This document shows, one piece after another, positions 20,361 through 30,425 of a stretch of DNA of 64,000 nt. Positions within the stretch are counted from its first letter, which is position 1. Every line of letters starts with the position of its first letter. Source of the stretch: Prorocentrum cordatum. Its lineage: Eukaryota > Sar > Dinophyceae > Prorocentrales > Prorocentraceae. The DNA lies in assembly GCA_963575745.1 (NCBI GenBank), contig CAUYUJ010017971.1, positions 593,873 to 657,872 on the forward strand, in the 5' to 3' direction. Under the pieces are notes generated by a model that was not told the origin of the DNA, did not search any database, and saw only the letters and a program-made list of their open reading frames with translations. The position numbers and the translations under genes are program-made.

Positions 20361-20506
20361 AGATGCGCGCGTGCTTGGACCCCGCCCTCTCGTCGCACGA
20401 GCCCCAGACATTGCCTGCCTTGCCCAACGACAGATGGTCGCTGACCACGAAAACGGGCGCACTGGCAACTTAAAGCGCCTTGAGCAAAGCACCGCATTCA
20501 GCCCTG
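20361..20506 (-). repeat. Second copy of the 19.80-19.93 kb segment
   Basis: The sequence around GTGCTTGGACCCC, ACATTGCCTGCCTTG and CAACGACAGATGGTCG matches 19798-19925 in the same orientation, 563 bp away. This is a local duplication of a decayed retroelement piece. Confidence 0.7.
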
Positions 20507-20881
20507 GGCACGATGCGCACTCGACCAGGGAGCGGGCCGCACAGAGCTCGCAAGGGAAAAACGCCATCAGAGACATCGACATCGACGACAGCGCACCCAC
20601 ATCGGGCCAGACCCATCCGCGCAAGCTCGCCTACCCCAAGCCCGCGGGCGCGCAGCGCGCGGACCTCCTGGCCCCACCGCGGGCGAGGGCGGGCGCGGTC
20701 TCAGGCTCCGCGGAGGCCACGTGGAAGAGGGGCTCCTCGGCGAACTCCGTGGAGATCGCGATCCGGGCGCCCTCGTTGTCCTCGTCGGCGGCGAGCGGGT
20801 GTCGCGCTGAAGTTGTTGTTCACAGGGTCGGCATTGCAGATCCAACGTCGACGGGCTCGGTGTTCTTCGGCTGCGAGCCGC

Positions 20882-21830
20882 TCATGTAGTTGGACTTCTG
20901 CGCTGGGCGGTCTTGATGATATAGCTGGCGTCGCCGCCGTCGACTGGGCCCAGTCTAGGCCCGCGCTTTTCCGCGGAAGCCCTTTCGCCTGCTGCCGCAT
21001 ATATTCGCTCGAAAACCCGCGGCGGAGGACTTGGAACCTTGTCTTCTGGAAGATTGATGCGACGTCCGGGATGCACCATTGGAAACAAGAAGTTGATGGG
21101 AATGGAATAGCAGGCCTTGTGGCGCGCCCAGAAACGACCGCACATCCCCGAGCGGTTGAGGATGGCCAAAAGCCAAGGCTGAGCTATGCTCGGGGCGGCA
21201 GCGGCAATGTCCACGCCCAGGATGGAGGGCGCGTTGCTTTCGGCGTTGGGGCCGAGGCCGTGCTCTCTGATATTGGCGTTCAGGCACGAAGACGTGCCGC
21301 GTTTTAGGAGTGCGAAGCACCGTCGTCTGAAGTTTGCGATTGGCGCTTGAAGCGGCAACATTGAAGTCCGCACTCTTCATCGCAAGCGATTGTAGACAGT
21401 CAGGAGCGGGCATGCAATCATGGCGACCAAGTGGCTCGTCGCCTCTGGGAAGCATGGCCAGCAGAGAGCATGTCCGCCCTCCGCGCGCGACGTGCTTCGC
21501 GAGGTCGGCGACGCCGGCGGAAATTTCCGGCGTCTTGGGCCAAGCCTTGCACGGCAAACCGTCGGGGCCCTGTGCCGAGTCAGACGCGCGCCCGGCAGCG
21601 GCGAGGAGGTCGCCGGGGCCTGGAAGCGCGAGGTCGACGAGTGGGGGCCGAGGAAAGACTTGGTCGATGTAGCTGTGGATCTCTGCGCCGCGGCCTCGAA
21701 AACGGAGGCCGAGTGACCTCGCGCAAACGCGCGCATGATCGCGGGGCAACTGGCCACGCGGCGCTGGCCCCCGCATGAAATTCGCATTTCGGTCAGCACC
21801 GCTTGTCTCGAGAAGGCTTCTACAGTTCAC
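20882..21830 (-). pseudogene. LINE E reverse transcriptase fragment
   Basis: The N-terminal half of a reverse transcriptase in two minus-strand frames. The frame from 21830 has SDSAQGPDGLPCKAW and SLLAMLPRGDEP, corresponding to the conserved blocks before the catalytic motifs. The frame ending at 20882 has SILGVDIAAAAPSIAQPWLL, a clear motif A with the first catalytic Asp. It resembles motif A of LINE D (FDWGQAFPSIAQDWL). I find no motif B or C (DD pair) downstream, so the enzyme is truncated or too decayed to read. It follows the endonuclease of the same element. Confidence 0.65.
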
Positions 21831-22439
21831 CGCGTCGGCGTTCGGTGCTGGCGCGCAGGCGCCAGCGATCTCTCACTCGACATCGACGCAGTCGACGAGC
21901 CTCCCGGGGCAGCGCAGCCGCGCGCTGGCGACGATCACCGCTGGCGGCAGCGCGAGCAGCAGTCGCGGAGGCAGCGAAGACACCAGCATCCCCCAAGTCG
22001 CCTTTCGCGCGGCTGGCGGGATCCAGGGGGGCGTTTAATCCGCAGGCGCGTTTGGCCAAGCGTTCTATCTTGGACCATGCGCCGAGCTCAGGCGAGATCC
22101 TGGTGCCAGACCGCCCTGGCGGCGCTGCGCGTCGTCATGGAGGCTGCCTCCTTCGATGTGGCGGCGCGCTCCAACTTGAGGGCTAGAGGGTGAATCTCCA
22201 GCCCGGCGTTGCGCGCGTTGGCGGCGGCGGCGGCGACGACGCGGCTCTTCGCGGCCCGCCAGCAGGCGACGGGCGGGGTCGGCGAGCTTCTCGCCGCTGT
22301 GGCCATAGAACTTAGCGCCGAAGACGAAAGCCGGCATACGCCTTCCTGCCAACAGATCTGGCGGTCGAGATCGCAGCCGAACGCGAAGGGTCTTGCGGTC
22401 GCTCGCCGGCCCCCCGTCCAACTCGAGGGTCTGGCTGTT

Positions 22440-23100
22440 GGCGACGCAGGAATCTTCGGGGCGTTTTGAATGTCGATGGGAACGAATAGCCGGTCGATCG
22501 CGACCTCCGTCTGGTCGGCGGAACGCCGGCGCGCGGTGGCGAGCGCGGCGATCGCCGCCGCGTGCTTGAAGATGTTCTTCCAGACAATGGCCTGGCACTG
22601 GTAGCGCTCGGCGTCGACGCCGCCCAGCGGTGTGGCAGCGCCGCGGGCAGGGAGCTCAGAATTGCTGAAGTCCCCGAAATGGGAGACCATGTAGCGATCA
22701 GGTCCACGATGGGCCTGCCCATAAGATCGCCCCCCCCGGTTGGAGAAGACCACGGCTTTCATGATTGAGCTCGTGGTTGTGAACGCTGAAGACAGGAGTG
22801 GCGCATGCATCCGTGGGATCCGTGATCGAGATTGATGCGATGCACCCATCTACCACACGGTGGATTTGAATGATGGGCTCGGCAGAATCTGGGTCGCGCA
22901 TGATCTTCTTGTCAATGGGAACGAAAAAGCCGTTGACGGGAATGCCGCCGCCATTGTATGCGAGGTTGCCGCGCTCGGTGGAGCTGGCGAGGTTGGCAAG
23001 CTCGGCATGAGTGCCGTGCGTCTCTGGTAAGGCGATCAGAGTCTTCTGACGGAAGCAGGGAAGCAGCATGCGGCGCGCGAAACTGTGGCGGCTGGAAGAC
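22440..23100 (-). pseudogene. LINE E endonuclease remnant
   Basis: Two minus-strand frames give AP-endonuclease-like motifs in the right order. TLIALPETHGTHAELANLAS has the catalytic Glu region. PVFSVHNHELNHE follows, then SHFGDFSNSELP (the GDFN position, altered). The last is EVAIDRLFVPI, like the LDR-x-(F/Y) motif before the final SDH. The frame changes near 22,700. It lies between the ORF1-like region and the reverse transcriptase fragment, as expected for a LINE ORF2. Confidence 0.55.
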
Positions 23101-23181
23101 TTGCCGAGGATGGCGTGCGCAGTCCCAGAGAAGGTACTGGCGCTGTCAGAGTGGCAGCTGCTCCACGGGACCCGCTTGCTG

Positions 23182-24167
23182 CTAAAGCAACGGCGCTGCT
23201 TTGAGCGGGTCCGCGAAGGAGCTTGCGACCTTGTCTGCGTCTTCGTCCTTGATGACACTGGAGAGCCCCAATCCTTCGGCCGCGTCTGACCACTGTACTT
23301 TTATTGGATGCCCAGGAGTAGCGCCAGCGACACTGCGAACGAAATCGTCTCCCTTGGAAGAGAGACGGCCTTCCGAGCGATGGACAAGGGGTAGTACCAG
23401 GGAGACAGTGTCGGTGACAAGCTTGCTGAACTTCTGGTCTGAACCTCTTGTCCTACCACGTTGGGAAACTTGTCGGTAATGACGTAAGGATCGGAGCGCA
23501 CCTCCCCGTCGGACTCGACCCCGAGGGTGCGCCATTCTCGATGTTTTTTCGTAGAGCTTGGCCGCGAGGTACTGCCACTGCTTTTCCGCCAGAGAGCGTG
23601 GTGGAGACCCGCTCGCTGGGGGCTGCGTTGTTGAACTGTGCGGTGTTCGGGTTGACGCTCGCGACCCCAAACTACGAACGAAGAGCCATGCGTTGTCGAC
23701 TGCCACGGATGAGCCGCACCAAAACGTCCCAGTGTGAGGGTCCCTGTCCCGCGCGCCGATTTGTTCCGGTTGAACGCAAGTACCCGTGCTTCTGCTTGTG
23801 CGATACCTGGTTACAGGGTGGCGACACTCTCGCGCAATTCTGCTCCGAGACGTTTTGATATTTGCATGCGCTGATTGATGGCGTGGAGTTCGAGTTCGCT
23901 GTTCTCCTGGCGCCTGGGGAGCGTGCCCGTGATGCCGTTGACTGCATATGTGAACTTCCGCTGTGCGTCAGCTGTGACGCGTGTGACCGTGGATTTGAAC
24001 TGTTGAGCTGATTCTGCGACTTGGGATCGACGTATAGTTTCGAGTTGTTGCGTGATGTTGTTTTTGATACCGTGCCTGGCCGCGTCGTGCCATAGATCTT
24101 TCCGAGGAAACCTTTCACGGCCACTGGAGCGTCGACTAGCAGGGGTTGATCTGGGGAATGCAGGCAT
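23182..24167 (-). pseudogene. LINE E ORF1-like region
   Basis: A frame of 118 codons from ATG 24167 contains a long charged helix (from KNNITQQLETIRRSQVAESA on) that could form a coiled coil. A second frame to 23182 continues with KQWQYLAAKLYEKTSR and VQWSDAAEGLGLSSVIKDED. No zinc finger is visible. The position just before the endonuclease remnant suggests ORF1 of the same element, broken by frameshifts. The assignment rests on position and composition, not on a recognised domain. Confidence 0.4.
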
Positions 24168-24699
24168 TCTGGTCGCCAGGGACCGTCACATCAAGTCTGA
24201 CTCCGCCGCGTATGATACAAATGTCAGCGGCAGGCGAATTCGGTGGCGAGGGATACGAGGCTCAAACACGCGGGCGTGAGGAAGGACCACGCGGATATGA
24301 GGATAGGAAGGCGGAAAAGAGTGTCCCATGCTTGCCCTGGACCAAGGGTCTCCGTGCTCTGCCGCGGGCAATGAACATCTTGAACCAACATGCCTACGGA
24401 ACTATGGAATCGAAGAGGAGGAGGAGAAGGAAGAGAAGGAGGGCGACCCATGCCAGCCAGCACCGGAGAGAGCGGATACGGCGACGAGGACGACATCGCA
24501 TACAAGCGCGACGACATCTGGAAGGCAGAGTATAGGACTTCGCTGGCCACGACTCCGGGGCATCCCTTGCAGAAGAAAATCGAGCAGCGCCTCAGCGCAC
24601 CAAAAAGCAAGAAGGGCAAGAGCACGCACGGCAATGGTAAGAAAAATAGAAGAACGGCAAGGGCAAGCTGGCCGCGCCGAGCGGAGGCACGAGAGGGAA

Positions 24700-24985
24700 A
24701 CCAAAGCAGAGCTATGAGGGCCACCAGCTGAGCTGCGAGAGCCACAGGCAGGGCTGCGAGGACCACCAGCTGAGCTACCAGGACCACCAGCTGAACTACG
24801 ACGGCCACGACCCGGGACACTCAGCCCACCAGCAGAGCTACGAGGGCTACCAGGGCCACCAGCTGAGCTACAAGGGCCACCTGCTGGGCTACGAGAGCCA
24901 CCACCAGAGCTGCGAGTCCCACCTGCGGAGCTACGAGGGCCACCATCTGAACTGCGAGACCCCCTCACGAAAAGAACGCCTAAAC
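24700..24985. repeat. 21-bp minisatellite (CCACCAGCTGAGCTAC)
   Basis: About 13 diverged copies of a 21-base unit. On the plus strand one frame reads a 7-residue repeat (YEGHQLS and variants) without a start codon; the minus strand reads RSSAGGP repeats. Coding use is not supported. Confidence 0.8.
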
Positions 24986-25329
24986 GGGCCCTGAGCTGCG
25001 TGCGTAGGAAGGCCTGGGCCACCCTAGCGGCCACTAATGAAGGGCCCCTGCACAGGGACCATTTACGGCCCGACCTCTCCGCCTCTTCCCATCCCCCCTC
25101 CTCCTCGTCAAGCACTGCTTGGGCATTGGCTGCTGGAGCAAGGTCAGAGCTAGCCACCCTCCTGCCTCCCCTCCCTCTAGGACTCAGTGCATTCTTACCC
25201 TGCCCTCCCTCCTCACCCCTTATGGGAACCAGCCAACGTCGGCGCGCGTTGGTCCGCGACGGCAGCAGCGCCAGCTCGGGCCACTGGGCAGGCGCGGCGG
25301 GGCAGTGTGGCTTGGGATTGCCGAGCGGC

Positions 25330-25456
25330 GCTGCTGGAGGAGAAGCAGAGGAGGAGGAGGAGAAGGAGGAGGAGGAGGAGAAGCAGAGGAGGAGAAGCAG
25401 ATGAGGAGGAGGAGGAGGAGGAGGAGGAGGAGGAGGAGGAGGAGGAGGGGGGAAGA
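25330..25456. repeat. (GGA)n array
   Basis: GGA/GAG units with a few GCA interruptions. Confidence 0.95.
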
Positions 25457-25601
25457 AGAGCAGAGTACGGCCGGACCCAGGCCAGAAGGACATCCTTCAA
25501 GAGCGTGAGGCCCTCCACAGGACCACACTGAAGAAATCGTCGAGGGCGCCCTCCCCCCCAGGATGCACGAGAGCATCCAACACAAACCGAAGAACACCAG
25601 T

Positions 25602-25790
25602 AAAGAAAAAAACGCCATAAACATAAACTTGTGGCGCTCCGCGCGGATTCCTTGGATGTGCGCTGGACCCCCCTCCCTGGCGCGCGGAGCGCGCCAGGGG
25701 CGGCGCCGGAGGCGCCGCCGGGGGGGAGGGGGCCAGCGCGGACCCGTGCGGAGCGCCAAAAGTATATGTTTATGCCGCTTTTCTCTTCTT
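25602..25790. mobile_element. M2b, foldback element
   Basis: The left arm AACGCCATAAACATAAAC then GGCGCTCCGCGCGGA faces an inverted right arm CGGAGCGCCAAAAGTATATG then TTTATGCCGCTTTT. The centre is GC-rich with its own palindromes (GCGCGCGGAGCGCGC; GGCGCCGGAGGCGCC). About 190 bp, non-coding. Confidence 0.7.
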
Positions 25791-26127
25791 CAAACCATCC
25801 TCCCCAAGCAGACCTTGTACCACGGCCCGACAAAAGACCGTTTTTGGGGGAATCGGCGATAACGCGTGGTATCCCGGGGGGGAGGGGGAGGGAGCCGGCC
25901 GATACCCTAGCCTTCGCGCTGTGAAGCGCCCTGCATATGCCCGCGCCCCCCCACCCCAGACCTGCACAACCGGCAAGGTTTGGTGATCCTGGGGGGGGAG
26001 GGGGGCAAGCCCGATACAGTCGGGCTTGATTGGAGAGGACACGCGAGAGGACACAAGACCCCTCCGAGGGCCACGTCTCCACAAAAATGCAGGAGCCGTG
26101 GGTCGCAAAAAACACAGGGCACCTACT

Positions 26128-26228
26128 GATCTGGCAGGGTCGACCTACTAATCCGCAAGCAGGGTCGACCTACTAATCCGGGCAGGGTCGACCTACTAAT
26201 CCGGGCAGGGTCGACCTACTAATTCGGG
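26128..26228. repeat. 22-27-bp tandem repeat, four copies
   Basis: Four copies of GCAGGGTCGACCTACTAATC, with short variable spacers. Confidence 0.9.
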
Positions 26229-26472
26229 CCGCCTGTAACCCGGGCTATCGCCTGACCCTAAACAAAAAACCGCCTCCGGCAGGAGGCGCGGAGATGGAAG
26301 CGCGGGGCGCCGCCTCCTTGGAGACGTCTCCGAGCCTGGGCTCGCCGGCCGGCGGCTCCAGGGAGCCCAGCGCGGGCTCGCCTGCAGCCGCCCTCCTCCT
26401 CCGACGCCGTCGTCGCCGCTGGCGTCGTCGAGGTCGCCGCCGTCGGCATCACCGCCGTCATCGTCGTCGTCG

Positions 26473-26632
26473 GACTAGGGTGGGCATGTCCCCCTACGGG
26501 CGGATTTTGGAGGATTTTTTATTGAGAAAGTCAACACAGATTGAAAAATCATCGGAAATAGTTCACAAATCGACTCCGGACCATTTTGTTGTACTATTTG
26601 GGGATATTCCTCCTGTAGAAGGCGGAGGACAA
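26473..26632. mobile_element. M1c, hAT-like element
   Basis: The left end TAGGGTGGGCATGTCCCCCT and right end ATATTCCTCCTGTAGAAGG match the M1 ends; the outermost right bases are decayed. The interior is AT-rich, like M1b and M1d. Confidence 0.6.
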
Positions 26633-26921
26633 GGAGCGCAGGCGGGATGGGGGGAGAGACAAGCCAAGTGCGCTCGCGCCAGATATTGGAACTACCCCTC
26701 CAACCCAGCTTTTCCCGGCTCTATATCCGGCGACGCGTGCCAGAGGGGACCTGGAACTCAACGTGGAGAGAGAAGAGGGGAAGGGGGATTAGAGGAAGAA
26801 ATTATGCTAACGGAGTTCCCCACATAATGATGTTTTTGGGCTAGCGGGATCAAGCAACATTTTGTAGAGAAATTGCCGACCTGCCCTCGCCCTCTCCATC
26901 CTTTTCTATCACATGGTTTGC

Positions 26922-28206
26922 GAATACCCTCCTCGCTCATGCGGGGCTTCCCTGGAGGGGTGGGACGGGCACGGAACCTGATAAATAGCACTGTTCGCGA
27001 ATACCCTCCTCGCTCAGACGGGGCCTCCCTGGAGGGTGGGAGGGGCAGGAAATCTGATAAATAACACTGTGTTCGAATAGCGTCCTCGCTCAGGCGGGGC
27101 CTCCCTGGAGGGGTGGGAGGGGCACGAAACCTGAGAAATAACAGGTGATGCGAATACCCTCCTCGCTCAGGCGGGGCCTCCCTGGATGGGGTGGGAAGGG
27201 CACGAAACCTGATAAATAACAGGTGATGCGAATACCCTCCTCGCTCAGGCGGGACCTCCCTGGAGGGGTGGGAGGGGCACGAAACCTGATAAATAACAGG
27301 TGATGCGAATACCCTCCTCGCTCAGGCGGGGCCTCCCTGGAGGGGTGGGAAGGGCACGAAACCTGATAAATAACAGGTGATGCGAATACCCTCCTCGCTC
27401 AGGCGGGACCTCCCTGGAGGGGTGGGAGGGGCACGAAACCTGATAAATAACAGGTGATGCGAATACCCTCCTCGCTCAGGCGGGGCCTCCCTGGAGGGGT
27501 GGGAGGGGCACGAAACCTGATAAATAACAGGTGATTCGAATACCCTCCTCGCTCAGGCGGGGCCTCCCTGGAGGGGTGGGAGGGGCACGAAACCTGATAA
27601 ATAACAGGTGATGCGAATACCCTCCTCGCTCAGGCGGGGCCTCCCTGGAGGGGTGGGAGGGGCACGAAACCTGATAAATAACAGGTGATGCGAATACCCT
27701 CCTCGCTCAGGCGGGGCCTCCCTGGAGGGGTGGGAGGGGCACGAAACCTGATAAATAACAGGTGATGCGAATACCCTCCTCGCTCAGGCGGGGCCTCCCT
27801 GGAGGGGTGGGAGGGGCACGAAACCTGATAAATAACAGGTGATGCGAATACCCTCCTCGCTCAGGCGGGGCCTCCCTGGAGGGGTGGGAGGGGCACGAAA
27901 CCTGATAAATAACAGGTGATTCGAATACCCTCCTCGCTCAGGCGGGGCCTCCCTGGAGGGGTGGGAGGGGCACGAAACCTGATAAATAACAGGTGATGCG
28001 AATACCCTCCTCGCTCAGGCGGGGCCTCCCTGGAGGGGTGGGAGGGGCACGAAACCTGAGAAATAACAGGTGATGCGAATACCCTCCTCGCTCAGGCGGG
28101 GCCTCCCTGGAGGGGTGGGAGGGGCACGAAACCTGAGAAATAACAGGTGATGCGAATACCCTCCTCGCTCAGGCGGGGCCTCCCTGGAGGGGTGGGAGGG
28201 GTGGGA
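26922..28206. repeat. 77-bp satellite array, 17 copies
   Basis: Units begin at GAATACCCTCCTCGCTCAGG and repeat every 77 bases (76 and 78 once each) from 26922 to a shortened last copy at 28154. Copies are nearly identical in the middle and most diverged at the left edge. Each unit has CCTCC-CT-GGAGG and four G runs (GGGG, GGGG, GGG, GGGG) on the plus strand. The left edge (AATAGCA/AATAACA variants) suggests the array grew inward. Confidence 0.95.
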
Positions 28207-28403
28207 GGGGTATTGGTATGGTATGGTATTGGTATGGTATGGCTTGGTATGGCTTGGGATGTTATTGGTTTGGTATGGTATGGTATGGTATGGTATTGGT
28301 ATGGTATGGTATGGTATTGATATGGTATGGCTTGGTATGGCTTGGTATGGTATTGGTATAGTAAGGTATTGGTATGGTATGGCTTGGTATGGTATGGTTT
28401 AGG
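28207..28403. repeat. (GGTAT)n pentamer array
   Basis: TGGTA units mixed with TTGGTA and GGCTT variants. It abuts the 77-bp array. Confidence 0.95.
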
Positions 28404-28473
28404 AGAAGGACGCGGGAGGAGGAGGAGAAGGAGAGGGTGTTCTGGGAAAACAAGAACCCCACTCAGGATGTGG

Positions 28474-28559
28474 GGAAAAACACCATCGACATAAACTTGG
28501 ATCCAAGAACTCCGCGCGGAGCGCCAAAGAGTGTATGTTTATGGCGTTTGTTTGTCTTT
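28474..28559. mobile_element. M2c, short foldback element
   Basis: The left arm ACCATCGACATAAACTTGG and the inverted right arm GTGTATGTTTATGGCGTTTG surround CTCCGCGCGGAGCGCC. It is an M2 copy with almost no central region. Confidence 0.6.
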
Positions 28560-28763
28560 CGAGGGATGGGGGATAGGGGAGGAAGGAGCGGATGGGGAAA
28601 GGGGGAGGACAGAGGAGGGGTGGGGACAAGACAGGCGCGCTCGCGCCACACCTGACCTCCTATCCTCCGCCCCATTCTTTCCCATCGTGCTCAAGCTTCT
28701 CCTGTTCGCCACTCCAGGTTCGAGTGAGACCTTGACCCTCGGACGCCATGTGCAGCGCGAGGG

Positions 28764-28895
28764 TTAGGTCATTGGAAATAATCCAGAAATAATCAAAAAG
28801 TGCTCAAGACAAATAATCGAATCGAAAACTCGTCCCCACACTATGTTTGGACTATGTTTGGATATTCCTCCTGTAGAGGGACACGTCCGACTTAA
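28764..28895. mobile_element. M1d, hAT-like element
   Basis: The left end keeps only TTAGGTC; the right end CTCCTGTAGAGGGACACGTC then CGACTTAA is intact. Flanks CGCGAGGG (28756-28763) and CGCGAAGG (28896-28903) match at 7 of 8 bases, an 8-bp target duplication. Confidence 0.65.
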
Positions 28896-29394
28896 CGCGA
28901 AGGGGCCAGGGGCCAGGCGAAAGGGTGGAGGAGGAGAACGCCAAGGAGGCGCCGCCGGGGGCTGCTGCCGGAGGCGCCGTCAGGGGCGCCCCCGCGCAGA
29001 TCCCAGAAGTCTGCGCGCAGCTCCAAAAGCGTCCGCTCACGCCGTTGTTGCTCTTCGGGGGAGGGGGTCCAAGCTGGGCGCGATCGCGCCACGTCCGAAC
29101 TCCGACCTCTCCCAACCATCTCCTCCCAGTGTTCTGACTCTTCTATCTCTGCCCACGGCTGCCATGGCGGACCTCGACATCCCAAGGTGACCCCAGAGGA
29201 GGGGAGCGCGCATACTGACAAATGGCGGAAGAGGAGGGGGGAGGAGGGATGAGGGGGCAAAAGAAGACTAGGAAAAAACACCTCCACCTCCTCCGCTTTC
29301 TCCTCTACCCCCTGTCCTGCGACGTCGCTTCCGGCTTCCCGACTCCGATCTCCTCCTACCTCCTCCTCTTCATCCGAATCCTCCTTGTCCTTGG

Positions 29395-29690
29395 ACCTCC
29401 TCGTATCTCCTCCTCCTCCTCCTCCTCCTCCTCCTCCTCCTCCTCCTCCTCCTCCTCCTCCTCCTCGTCCTCCTTCGTCCTACTCCTCCTCCTCATCCTC
29501 TCTCCTCCTCCCTCCTCCTCCTCCTCCTCCTCCTCGTCCTACTCCTCCTCCTCTTCATCCTACTCCTCCTCCCTCCTCCTCCTCCTCCTCCTCCTCCTCC
29601 TCCTCCTCCTCCTCCTGCTCGTCCTCCGAGTCCTCCTCCGCCTCTTCCTCCTCCTCCTCCTCCTCGTCCTCCTCTTCGTTTCACCTAGTC
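29395..29690. repeat. (CTC)n array
   Basis: Long CCT/CTC microsatellite with TCG and TCA interruptions. The poly-Ser/poly-Leu/poly-Pro frames are artefacts. Confidence 0.95.
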
Positions 29691-29817
29691 CTGCGCGCCT
29701 CGAAGCTCGGAACGTGCGGGGGGAGAACAGGAACGAGAACGACCAAATCAACGTAATCAGTTAATATCACGCGACTTTCCGTAACTGCTCTGCTTTGCCC
29801 AGGAGCTTGGGCCACAA

Positions 29818-30215
29818 GCCCGTGTCGAGGCGGCCGAGGTACTCCTGCCCACGGGGAGCTGTGCGACTAACGCATGGTTTCGCCAGCTCACGCATGAGGG
29901 AGGAGGATGTGAGGCGGAGATGTATCCATATCCACCGCCTGGGTACCGACGTCCTGGTGCCCCAGCGGGCGGTGGATATGGATATATGTTGGCCCCCAAG
30001 GGCCCGAATATATCCACACAGGGGTGCGAATATATCGATATCCATCGCCTGCCGAGGTCCCAAAAGATTGGATCGTCCAGGCGGTGGTCATGTATAGGTT
30101 CCCGCCTCGGAGAGGAGCGAGCGAGCGAGCCCATGTCGAGGCGGCAGAGGTATTCCTGCCTGCGGGGAGCTGTGCGACTAACGCATGGCTTCGCCAGCTC
30201 ACGCACGAGGGAGGA
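29818..30215. repeat. Tandem duplication with palindromes
   Basis: A segment of about 88 bp (TGTCGAGGCGGC to ACGCATGAGGGAGGAGG) at 29820 recurs at 30131, about 311 bp on. Between the copies lies a perfect 17-bp inverted repeat, TATCCATATCCACCGCC (29923-29939) and GGCGGTGGATATGGATA (29968-29984). A related imperfect one follows at about 30035-30090. Confidence 0.8.
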
Positions 30216-30425
30216 GGAGAGGAGGAGTAGAAGGAGGATGAAGAGGAGGAGGAGGAGGAGGAGGAGGAGGAGGCAGAGGAGGAGGAGGAGGAGGAGGAGG
30301 AGGAGGAGGAGGAGGAGGAGGAGGAGGAGGAGGAGGAGGGGGAAGAGGAGGAGGAGGAGGAGGAGGAGAAGGAGGCGGAGGAGGGAGGAGGAGACAGGGA
30401 GGGAAGGAAGAGGAGGAAACAAAAA
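30195..30425. repeat. (GGA)n array
   Basis: About 70 GGA/GAG units with rare AGA and GCA changes. Confidence 0.95.

Larger units (their letters stand above)
20882..24167 (-). mobile_element. LINE E, decayed non-LTR retrotransposon
   Basis: Order in the reading sense: ORF1-like coiled coil, endonuclease, N-terminal reverse transcriptase. No intact frame. Ends and target duplication were not found. The RNase H-like piece at 19.5-19.9 kb may be its 3' part. Confidence 0.55.

Noticed and set aside
26922-28206. A regular array with many near-identical units, as in a CRISPR.
   Set aside because: There are no unique spacers: the 77-bp units are contiguous and identical throughout. The surroundings are eukaryotic.
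28207-28403. Telomere-like repeat.
   Set aside because: The GGTAT/TTGGTA units are not a known telomere repeat (dinoflagellates use TTTAGGG), and they are internal and short.
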